A stretch of 34,028 bases of DNA from NCBI GenBank assembly GCA_910578615.1, contig CAJTRI010000006.1, positions 1-34,028 of the forward strand, written 5' to 3'. The notes under the pieces were generated by a model, which was not told where the DNA came from, made no database searches, and saw only the letters and a list, made by a program, of their open reading frames with translations. Positions 1 to 6,633 of this stretch are shown here, piece after piece. The number at the start of each line of letters is the position of its first letter. Position 1 is the stretch's first letter. A program made the position numbers and the translations under genes. This stretch comes from an uncultured Duncaniella sp. GTDB taxonomy: Bacteria > Bacteroidota > Bacteroidia > Bacteroidales > Muribaculaceae.

Positions 1-57
1 CGCTATGCTGAGTCCGACGTAGCCGGTTCCGGCAACGGCGATATTGTATTTTTCCAT
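1..57 (-). CDS. Nucleotide-sugar (UDP-glucose-type) dehydrogenase, N-terminal fragment
   Basis: Only the first 19 codons lie in the window; the gene continues past position 1. They read MEKYNIAVAGTGYVGLSIA, the N-terminal NAD-binding Rossmann strand and GxGYVGL loop typical of UDP-glucose/UDP-N-acetylmannosamine 6-dehydrogenases. These enzymes oxidise a UDP-sugar to the uronic acid used in capsule or O-antigen synthesis. It starts 20 bases after the preceding gene on the same strand, so it is very probably in the same operon as the antiterminator-like gene upstream. That position marks the start of a polysaccharide biosynthesis locus. The exact sugar substrate cannot be told from so short a piece. 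Confidence 0.8.
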   Translation of the reverse strand, partial: MEKYNIAVAGTGYVGLSIA

Positions 58-77
58 ATTTGACACGGTGTAATATA

Positions 78-908
78 TCAGTTTATTATCTTTTCTTCCT
101 TTTTATATCCAAAATCAATAGCAAAAGCCTCTCTTTCTGCCCTGTCAAGTTCATAGGCGCAGGAGAGCCGGTCAAGCAGTCTGGATTCACACCCGTCCAG
201 AGTCTCGTTGATTCCCAAGTTGAATTCCACGGCCCTGATAAAAAGGAGCATGGCCGAAAGAGATTCCGCATCGCAATCGATGCCTGCATTCTCAATGCAT
301 GGAAGATATTTCCCTGCAAGACGTTCTTTGAATAGCCGGGGTGACGGATTGTAGGCAGACAGGTCTTTATTGAGTATCACAGCAACACGCTTCAAAGCTT
401 CCGATAGCGGTGTGTCCCGGAAAGAGCATGTAGTTTCACATTCTCTATACCATTCTGACAACGTGGCTGATGACCAGTATAACGGCTTGTCAAGATATAG
501 CCTGTCTCGCCTTACCAGTCCTTGGTGTATCATCATCATAAGCTCGGTCTCGTCCACAAGTCTGTCGCCATGTATTCTGGCGTCAAACACCCGTTGAAAC
601 TGACTGTTGACAAAATCAGTTGCCGGACGGTGGTATACAGCACGATGAACCAGATCATAAAAACCGGCTACTCCTATCAGGCCATGAGCCGGCATGACAG
701 ATATATTCTGTTCCACCGAGTATATCCAATCCTTGCAGACGATTATAATCTTCCTCATTCCAGCGGCCTTATCTGTCTGGCACGAGAACCCTCCATTTAT
801 CTGCAACAACGATACCAGAAGATGTCCCGTAGCCTTCACACTGTCGGGATTTTCAAAATCAGCCCCGGCACAAAGAGACAGAAGTGTCTGTAAATCATCC
901 TCCCTCAT
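78..908 (-). CDS. Unknown protein in the upxZ position of the capsule operon
   Basis: A 276-residue soluble protein with no signal peptide, membrane segment or family motif that I recognise. It is mainly predicted helical, with several Leu-rich stretches (for example around residues 24-36 and 215-232). Its ATG overlaps the stop of the antiterminator-like gene in an ATGA arrangement, so the two are translationally coupled and probably made in fixed ratio. In Bacteroides capsule loci the gene after upxY is normally upxZ, a small (about 160-residue) inhibitor of heterologous UpxY proteins. This protein holds that place but is longer and I see no clear UpxZ similarity. A regulatory or antiterminator-partner role is therefore inference from context only. 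Confidence 0.75.
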   Translation of the reverse strand: MREDDLQTLLSLCAGADFENPDSVKATGHLLVSLLQINGGFSCQTDKAAGMRKIIIVCKDWIYSVEQNISVMPAHGLIGVAGFYDLVHRAVYHRPATDFVNSQFQRVFDARIHGDRLVDETELMMMIHQGLVRRDRLYLDKPLYWSSATLSEWYRECETTCSFRDTPLSEALKRVAVILNKDLSAYNPSPRLFKERLAGKYLPCIENAGIDCDAESLSAMLLFIRAVEFNLGINETLDGCESRLLDRLSCAYELDRAEREAFAIDFGYKKEEKIIN

Positions 909-2281
909 GACTCAAACTTTAGAAAGGCGTAAGGCACATTGCCTGAAACCTTGATATTGCCAAAAGCCTTGATATCTACGAACACCTTGTATTCATTGTC
1001 CGACCTCCTGACCACGTCGCAAAGCAGACCCTCAAAATTGCCGGATACTATACGGGCTTTCTTACCGATGAAGTTCTCGGGGGCTGGAATCTCATAATCC
1101 GGGAAATGACGGGCTATCACATCGGTACCGACGTCACACAGTAGCATAAAAGTCCTCATCTCCGACTCCGAAACATGAGCAGGAACCACAGTCCCGGGCA
1201 AAGAGTATACATAAACGGATTTCCCAAGCGCTGATTTTATTTCCGCCGCCTTTTCAGGCGTGCAGTTAAAAAAAAGCGTAGATCCAAGCAATGACATACC
1301 TATATCCTTGCCGGACAGGCCTTTCGAGACGGGAACGGCAAATGTCTCAAAAAAGTCAAAGTCAGCCAAAACACCGGCTGAGCGTATGGCAGCCTCCGTG
1401 TCTTTGGGGCTTTCTTTGTAACAACGCATGACATGCCAACGGGGAGAGAGAGGAACTATCGCATCAGCGACAATCTTTTTTGCACGTGATTTATCTTGTT
1501 CTGACACAGCCATATGACCCGGTTGCGAGAGACATCCCGGCACATGGCCGTTACCTGTCACAGCCATAATGGTTTCCTCGGAGATACCACATTGCATAGC
1601 CACTTTCTTCCAGCCAGCAACAGCGGACTCCTCCCCCAGCCTACCTTTCATCCCCGAAAGGTAGCCTATTGAGCCAAGAGCAGACTCGAACTCATGGACT
1701 GTAAGATTTGACAGAAATTTTTCGGCGGACACACCATGTCTGTGAGAAAACCTCTTTATAATATAAATCTGCTGTGGCAGTCCGGCTCTCTCTATTTTGT
1801 CGATACCAGTCCTTATCTCATCAAACGTAGCACCTCCATCATAAAATGAAAGCATGAAAATGTCTCTAATTTTCTCAAAATACTGCCTGTTTCCAAAGTT
1901 TTCAGAAACCAGTCTCTTGAAATCTTCCAATCCAGGTGCCCAGACACTTTTTACCACCGAGGAGTCAATCTCTCCAAATGCCTCTTCAAACAGCGTTAAC
2001 CTGTCCTTGCCGAAAAAAGGTCTGAACAAGGCCCTGAAAATCATTGTCATCTGCTTTACAGAGGTAGCTTTCAGTCCCTTCTGTAACAAGAACCGGCCAA
2101 ACCCGGAAACAAATTCGGAATCTACCGAGTCAATAACGACCTCTGAACTACCGCAATATTCTTCAAGGCGCTTGATTGTAGCGATATACAATCTCGCCGA
2201 AGAGGCTTTCTTTTTCTTTGAGACCTCCCGCACAAGCATGGAGAAAATCACTGAATCACAGGTAGACGGAGATATATCCAT
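905..2281 (-). CDS. UpxY/NusG-like antiterminator fused to a catalytically dead tyrosine-recombinase domain
   Basis: The protein has 458 residues from the ATG at 2281; a TTG one codon earlier is less likely. Residues about 280-458 match UpxY antiterminators: an NGN-like part beginning RWHVMRCY, the linker VVPAHVSESEMRTF, and a KOW-like end GKKARIVSGNFEGLLCDVV followed by VPYAFLKF. UpxY proteins let RNA polymerase read through long capsule operons. Residues about 25-255 align with the recombinase encoded next door: a core-binding SAM-like domain at about 25-90, then KIRDIFMLSFYDGG against YARDMFLLSFFLRG. The catalytic residues are gone: the two Arg become Gly149 and Val221, and the Tyr becomes Gln253. 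It is the first gene behind an invertible promoter. The DNA-binding fold may be kept while catalysis is lost. The function of the N-terminal half is unknown. Confidence 0.85.
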   Translation of the reverse strand: MDISPSTCDSVIFSMLVREVSKKKKASSARLYIATIKRLEEYCGSSEVVIDSVDSEFVSGFGRFLLQKGLKATSVKQMTMIFRALFRPFFGKDRLTLFEEAFGEIDSSVVKSVWAPGLEDFKRLVSENFGNRQYFEKIRDIFMLSFYDGGATFDEIRTGIDKIERAGLPQQIYIIKRFSHRHGVSAEKFLSNLTVHEFESALGSIGYLSGMKGRLGEESAVAGWKKVAMQCGISEETIMAVTGNGHVPGCLSQPGHMAVSEQDKSRAKKIVADAIVPLSPRWHVMRCYKESPKDTEAAIRSAGVLADFDFFETFAVPVSKGLSGKDIGMSLLGSTLFFNCTPEKAAEIKSALGKSVYVYSLPGTVVPAHVSESEMRTFMLLCDVGTDVIARHFPDYEIPAPENFIGKKARIVSGNFEGLLCDVVRRSDNEYKVFVDIKAFGNIKVSGNVPYAFLKFES

Positions 2282-2300
2282 CAAAATTTAAACAACCGTT

Positions 2301-2330
2301 TTTTGGGATAAATCTTTGTCTCCCCCAAAA
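2301..2330 (-). promoter_or_regulatory. Leader hairpin before the antiterminator gene
   Basis: Arms of 7 bases (TTTTGGG and CCCAAAA) enclose a 16-base loop in the roughly 160-base leader between the invertible segment and the antiterminator start, ending about 20 bases before the ATG. There is no T-run after it on the transcribed strand, so it does not look like a terminator. It could affect translation or serve as an RNA element for UpxY-type action. The evidence is only the base pairing. Confidence 0.3.
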
Positions 2331-2442
2331 TCATGTATTGACAGACTCTGAGGCTCAAAATATTCATAAGTCACAGGAACACTGAACACTGTTGACTATT
2401 TTATGAAAATAACCGTATGGCTATTAAGACATTTTGATACAG

Positions 2443-2476
2443 TATCTCTCGGAAAGAGATACTTATACAGTTGCAA
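2443..2476 (+). repeat. Left inverted repeat (recombination site)
   Basis: A 34-base arm matching 2705-2738 in reverse complement without mismatch. Its outer part contains a palindromic core, TATCTCT / CGGAA / AGAGATA (2443-2461), which extends to 9-base arms when flanking bases 2441-2442 and 2462-2463 are counted. Short dyad arms around an asymmetric spacer are what a tyrosine recombinase core site looks like. Confidence 0.92.
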
Positions 2477-2504
2477 AGGTACGATATTTAATCAGATATA
2501 CAAA
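2474..2504 (-). promoter_or_regulatory. Invertible promoter, ON orientation
   Basis: Reading the minus strand, TTTG (2504-2501), a 19-base spacer and TACCTTTG (2481-2474) match the Bacteroidetes sigma-factor consensus (TTTG, N19-21, TAnnTTTG) exactly. The last bases of the -7 element fall in the left inverted repeat, so transcription would start inside the repeat and run toward the antiterminator gene at 2281. Inversion would carry the promoter to the other side. Confidence 0.85.
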
Positions 2505-2704
2505 ATTAATTTATCGTCTTTCTGAATAAGATAGAGATATAACACATTGGATAATACATTGATAACATATAGGTGTCAAAAGACAAACGTTGTCTTCATA
2601 GTCAATAATTTTGTTTTTTTGTTCTAACAGTTTTTTATCCAGATATGTATCCATTGTTTGAATTCTATGATTTTTAGGACATCTAATATTCTAATAATCA
2701 GATA

Positions 2705-2738
2705 TTGCAACTGTATAAGTATCTCTTTCCGAGAGATA
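2705..2738 (-). repeat. Right inverted repeat (recombination site)
   Basis: Perfect 34-base reverse complement of 2443-2476. The core palindrome TATCTCT / TTCCG / AGAGATA is at 2720-2738. Identity stops right at the outer edge of the core (2739 onward differs), which fits strand exchange within the core. Confidence 0.92.
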
Positions 2739-2762
2739 ACGTTACATCACAAGCGTCTGTCA

Positions 2763-3965
2763 TTAAAGTGATGATAGTATTTTCGAATTGGCCTTGTCAA
2801 TCACTGATGTATCCAGACTTGCCAGATATATCTGTGTGGTGGTTTCGGAATCATGCCCCATACCCTCGCTTATTACGCTCAAAGGTATTCCCTTAGCCTT
2901 GGCGGCAGATGCCCAGCTATGGCGTGCACAGTACATGGTAAGCGGGATTGCCACCTTGACCATCTCAGCCACCTTTTTAAGATGATGATTTATCTTATAA
3001 GCCGTGTTTCGGTATGACTGTCGTTCATTGGCACAGTTTCTCGTTATTATAGGCAGAAGATAGTTGGTTGTATTCCGGGGATACTTGTCAAGTATGAGCT
3101 GCATCTCCTTTGTCCACTCGATTTTCAACATCTGGCCCGTCTTTCGGCGGCGATAAATAATATATCCTCCCGCAAGATCCGTCTTGCGCAGAAAGGCCAT
3201 GTCTATAAAGCTCATTCCTCTGAGAAAGAAGCTCAAAAGAAACATATCTCTGGCATAGTCCACCTGTGGCAAGAGCGACAGTTCGAGAGCCTTGATCTTC
3301 CTCATCACCGACAATGGCAAAGCTCGTTTCACCGTCTTTTCCACACCTGTGTAGACATGCTTGAAAGGATTTCGGTCCTCTATGATGCCGTCATCCACCG
3401 CTCTATTGTAGACCGCACGGATTATGCGCATATAGAAAGAGGTGGTGTTAGGTGTGTTGCCTCTTGCCTGCATACTTGTTTCATACAGCTCAATCAAATC
3501 AGAGGTAATAGCGTCGAGCATTATGTCCTCATCGTTACGGAACTTCCTGAAACAGTTAAGGGCAGCCCTATAAGTCTCGGCGGTGCGGGCCTTGTTCCTC
3601 TGTCTGAGCATGACAATCTGAGTCTCCATGTAATTGAAAAGCGAATATTCCTTGGAATATCGCTCAAACTCCTCTGCCACATCCTCGACTGTGTAGGAAA
3701 GGCCTCTATTTTCGAAATTGCGCACTATCTTGGTCAGACGCTCGATGTCCCAGCGGATTCTTTCTCTCATAGAGAGCAAAAATACCGAACGGTCATTGTC
3801 TGACGTACAGTTGAGTCGCGAACTTCTGTCATTCCATTCTGATGGGAAGACTTTATAATCGGTGTGCAGCTGCCTCACCTTTCTTTCGTGGATAATCTGG
3901 TAATAAACCGTACCTTTGTTACCCACCACCGTTGAGGATCGGAATTTTACTTTTATTGATGCCAT
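2763..3965 (-). CDS. Tyrosine site-specific recombinase (probable local invertase)
   Basis: A 400-residue integrase from the ATG at 3965; the open frame reaches further upstream, but MASIKVKFRSS is the usual beginning of this Bacteroidetes family. Order: N-terminal arm-binding region (1-60), SAM-like core-binding domain (about 105-195) and catalytic domain (about 215-395). Visible catalytic residues are Arg249 in FFLRGMSF, Lys275, Arg348 in YCARHSWAS, His371 in EGMGHDSETTT and nucleophile Tyr380 in TQIYLAS. The box-II His is replaced by Tyr345. The enzyme looks active. It lies 24 bases from one end of a segment bounded by 34-bp inverted repeats, so the likely job is to invert that promoter. 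No clear promoter of its own was seen in 3966-4208. Confidence 0.92.
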   Translation of the reverse strand: MASIKVKFRSSTVVGNKGTVYYQIIHERKVRQLHTDYKVFPSEWNDRSSRLNCTSDNDRSVFLLSMRERIRWDIERLTKIVRNFENRGLSYTVEDVAEEFERYSKEYSLFNYMETQIVMLRQRNKARTAETYRAALNCFRKFRNDEDIMLDAITSDLIELYETSMQARGNTPNTTSFYMRIIRAVYNRAVDDGIIEDRNPFKHVYTGVEKTVKRALPLSVMRKIKALELSLLPQVDYARDMFLLSFFLRGMSFIDMAFLRKTDLAGGYIIYRRRKTGQMLKIEWTKEMQLILDKYPRNTTNYLLPIITRNCANERQSYRNTAYKINHHLKKVAEMVKVAIPLTMYCARHSWASAAKAKGIPLSVISEGMGHDSETTTQIYLASLDTSVIDKANSKILSSL

Positions 3966-4155
3966 TGGATTTTGAATTGATGTCTCAAACCCGGCAACCG
4001 GCGTATGACTAACCGCCAATACCAGTTCCCGAGACAGGGAATATAAGCAATATCCACGATAAAGGAACCGACATGTCACCCATCAACGACAATGTCCGTA
4101 CAACAATCTATGCCCTAATATCTTTCCTGATTACACGTATCATCTGGAAAATCAC

Positions 4156-4163
4156 TATATTTG
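4156..4163 (+). promoter_or_regulatory. Putative -7 element of the GH9 gene
   Basis: TATATTTG fits the Bacteroidetes -7 consensus TAnnTTTG and lies 45 bases before the GH9 start. No good TTTG -33 box is found at the usual spacing, so this is a weak call. Apart from this I see nothing in the 243-base gap 3966-4208. Confidence 0.4.
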
Positions 4164-4208
4164 CATGTGAAAAAACATAAAAAACAAGACTAACGCTATT
4201 TTATCACC

Positions 4209-6527
4209 ATGAAAAAGACAATATGCCTCTGTTTTGCCATGACACTCCTATTTCCTCAGGTTGCAGACGCGTCCAAACTGATGGGAATAAACGCCATTGA
4301 TAAGGATTACCTCATGCTGCACTTCCGTGACGGAGAAGTCAGATACAGGGACGACGGAACCGGGAAGAGCGCCTACCTCGGACATTCGTTCGCCGCAGGA
4401 GACGATTCGCTAATTGTGTTCGGCAACAATCTTGACGTGGCCAATATCCGCAACACGTCATTCTGGAAAATAAGCTCTACCGATGACACGGATTTCACTT
4501 CGACTGTCCCGGAGGCCGTATGGCGTAAATCCAAACCGATGAACACAGACGTAAGGCTTGTAAGCGAACTTGACCATTGGATATTTCTCAAACTGCCGCA
4601 ACCGATGAAACAAGGATGCAGCTACAAGGTAGAGATAGACGGAATACTCGGAGCAGACTCCAAAGGCGGTGAAATAAAGTTCGACATATGGGACACATTT
4701 TCCGAAGCAATCCATATCAATCAGGCTGGCTATACCCCATCACAGAAAACCAACCATGCCGATCTCTACATGTGGCTCGGCGACGGAGGCCCGCGTGACT
4801 ATCGGGAATGGGAGGGACGCAATGTATATCTGTACAACATTGGCACTCGGACAAAGACCGAGATCGGAAAAGTCAGAGGATGGAAGTCGGTCGCTGACTC
4901 ACAATATGAGGCAGGGAGGAGGAACCTAACAGGATCTGGCGTATGGACGATAGACTTTCCATCCTGCCCTGCCGGACGTTACCGCCTTGTGGTAGAGGAT
5001 GTGGGATGCAGTATGGATTTCAACGTATCGGAGGATGCCTATTACGAACCATTCCGCAACTCTGTCAGAGGATATTACTACATGCGCCTCGGCGAGCCGA
5101 TAGATACTCCGAAAGTCGTGCCTATCCCTCGGCAACCACGTTTTCAGGCAGACGCGGAGGTCAAAATATATCTGACAGACCTGCATCCATGGCATCCTGT
5201 ATGGAAAAATCTGAGAGGCGATGTCTGGGACGAACCTCATTTCAAAAAAGCAGACGCCTCGATATTCTGGCAACACCGCCTTCCCGGAAATCCCACAACC
5301 AGAAAAGCAAAAGGCGGACATTCCGATGCCTTCGACTGGGATCGCCACATAGCCCATGTAAGCAATATTTACGACATGCTCCTGCCATTCATACTCACAA
5401 ATGGAAGGATGGATAATGACAATCTGGGAATCCGTGAAAGCGGCAACGGCATACCAGACCTTCTTGACGAAGCTCGCAACGAGGTTGATTTCTTTCTTAG
5501 CATACGTGACGGAGAAGCCTATTCGCAAGGTGTAACAAATCCCTCTGCCGACTGGTCTGTAATGTTCCAGGCAGGATGTACCACCATGGCGGCATGGGCC
5601 AATGCAGCCAACTGCGCGATTATGGCTGATGCATTCAGAGTAAACGGGAACCACAAACTGGCAACATACTACAAAATGGAAGCCATCAATGCATTCCATT
5701 TTGCTGAAAAGCAGGAAGACCAACAGCTAAACGACATACAAGACATCGGCAGCATGGGTATGAGGGCTGTCGACTTCAAACATATGGCCGCTGCGTTTCT
5801 GTATAATGCCACTGGAAACAGGAAATGGGAAGATATAATGGTAAAGCTTTCGAGAGTAACCTATGACAAATCACCGATATTCCAAACATATAACGGCAAC
5901 GACCCGGGTTTCTGCCAGATATGGGGAGCGGCAGCCTATCTGGCATGTCCACACAAGAGGCATTATCCGCGACATTACAAGAACCTGAAATCAAGCATCA
6001 ACCATCATGCCGACTCTTACAACCTCAGGCATTTCCAGCTACGTCCCTCCCGCAGGGTTGCAAACGATGCCAGACACCGCACATCCGAAAACCTTCATCT
6101 CGTGATACTTGCTCACCATATCGCCGACAACGAGGCTCGACGTACCCTGCTCGAAGAAGCAATGTATGCCGAAGCCGGATGGGGACTTGGTCGCAATCCA
6201 TCTAATACAGTTGAAATGACAGGTCTGGGCCAGAGACATATCACCGACGTATATTCCACAGGACGCAACGACGGAAGCCCCGGCACACACCCAGGACAAA
6301 CACCGTTCAACGGCACTGAGACATGGACGGAAAACAACGGCGGCGATGCGCGCATACTCCTGAACAGATGCTATCCCTCATGGGAAGGAAACTGGCCCGA
6401 ACAGGAATCATTCTTCAACCAGCGCTACATGTGGGTTAATTCAGAGTTTACACCGCGTGAGACGATGAGGGGCAAGATGGCTCTTCTCGCATATCTCTAC
6501 GGAATACGTTCTGGCACAAAGGAATAA
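4209..6527 (+). CDS. Secreted glycoside hydrolase family 9 protein
   Basis: A 772-residue protein with a signal peptide at about 1-21 (KKTICLCFAMTLLFPQVADA). Residues 25-165 form an extra N-terminal beta domain. Residues about 166-275 resemble the Ig-like CelD_N domain (EAIHINQAGYTPSQK), and about 280-765 form the GH9 (alpha/alpha)6 barrel. The catalytic DAxD motif reads GGHSDAFDWDRH (Asp373, Asp376), where the family normally has DAGD. The C-terminal VNSE near residue 740 probably holds the acid Glu. The GLGRNP motif is also present. GH9 enzymes invert beta-1,4-glucan or glucosaminide bonds; some Bacteroidetes and Vibrio members are exo-acting. It stands alone, divergent from the recombinase gene and with no partner PUL genes beside it. 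Substrate is undetermined. Confidence 0.85.
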   Translation: MKKTICLCFAMTLLFPQVADASKLMGINAIDKDYLMLHFRDGEVRYRDDGTGKSAYLGHSFAAGDDSLIVFGNNLDVANIRNTSFWKISSTDDTDFTSTVPEAVWRKSKPMNTDVRLVSELDHWIFLKLPQPMKQGCSYKVEIDGILGADSKGGEIKFDIWDTFSEAIHINQAGYTPSQKTNHADLYMWLGDGGPRDYREWEGRNVYLYNIGTRTKTEIGKVRGWKSVADSQYEAGRRNLTGSGVWTIDFPSCPAGRYRLVVEDVGCSMDFNVSEDAYYEPFRNSVRGYYYMRLGEPIDTPKVVPIPRQPRFQADAEVKIYLTDLHPWHPVWKNLRGDVWDEPHFKKADASIFWQHRLPGNPTTRKAKGGHSDAFDWDRHIAHVSNIYDMLLPFILTNGRMDNDNLGIRESGNGIPDLLDEARNEVDFFLSIRDGEAYSQGVTNPSADWSVMFQAGCTTMAAWANAANCAIMADAFRVNGNHKLATYYKMEAINAFHFAEKQEDQQLNDIQDIGSMGMRAVDFKHMAAAFLYNATGNRKWEDIMVKLSRVTYDKSPIFQTYNGNDPGFCQIWGAAAYLACPHKRHYPRHYKNLKSSINHHADSYNLRHFQLRPSRRVANDARHRTSENLHLVILAHHIADNEARRTLLEEAMYAEAGWGLGRNPSNTVEMTGLGQRHITDVYSTGRNDGSPGTHPGQTPFNGTETWTENNGGDARILLNRCYPSWEGNWPEQESFFNQRYMWVNSEFTPRETMRGKMALLAYLYGIRSGTKE

Positions 6528-6584
6528 TCTCGCCCTCATCACCCGATATCACTCGCATAGACTCATTATTATAATGTAAATTAC

Positions 6585-6624
6585 AGGTCTTTTTTGCTTT
6601 TAAGGCAAAAAAGACCTAACTTTG
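6585..6624 (+). promoter_or_regulatory. Promoter of the DUF1846 gene overlapping a perfect palindrome
   Basis: A -33 TTTG (6593-6596), 20-base spacer and -7 TAACTTTG (6617-6624) match the Bacteroidetes consensus. The same stretch holds a perfect 13-base inverted repeat, AGGTCTTTTTTGC (6585-6597) and GCAAAAAAGACCT (6605-6617), with a 7-base loop. The palindrome could be a terminator for the GH9 gene, although no T-run follows the second arm, or an operator. The ATG is only 10 bases after the -7 element. Confidence 0.7.
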
Positions 6625-6633
6625 CAACCCGTT

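Larger units (their letters stand above)
2443..2738. other. Invertible promoter segment (phase-variation switch)
   Basis: A 296-bp, AT-rich, gene-free stretch bounded by perfect 34-bp inverted repeats. It lies between a polysaccharide-locus regulator (start at 2281) and a tyrosine recombinase gene whose stop is at 2763, 24 bases outside the right repeat. It contains a good Bacteroidetes promoter reading leftward into the locus. Bacteroides capsule loci are known to be switched by inversion of such segments, in several cases with an adjacent tyrosine recombinase. In the orientation given the locus should be ON; the inverted form would point the promoter at the 3' end of the recombinase gene. 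Confidence 0.9.

Noticed and set aside
2606..2613. Plus-strand TAATTTTG in the invertible segment as a second promoter.
   Set aside because: No TTTG at a suitable -33 distance. The stretch is AT-rich, so a chance match is likely.
2443..2738. The inverted-repeat segment as a small transposable element.
   Set aside because: No transposase inside, no flanking target duplication, and a consensus promoter plus adjacent recombinase explain it better.
3966..4079. N-terminal extension of the recombinase to 4079.
   Set aside because: The extra 38 residues do not look like the family, and MASIKVKF at 3965 is the normal start.
4926..5723. Long antisense open frame inside the GH9 gene, and similar ones elsewhere such as 14464-15156 and 22174-22878.
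   Set aside because: They are shadows of strongly coding frames, with low-complexity or unlikely protein sequences and no start signals.
6622..6633. TTG start for the DUF1846 protein.
   Set aside because: It lies in the -7 promoter element; the family start MKYGFD is at 6634.
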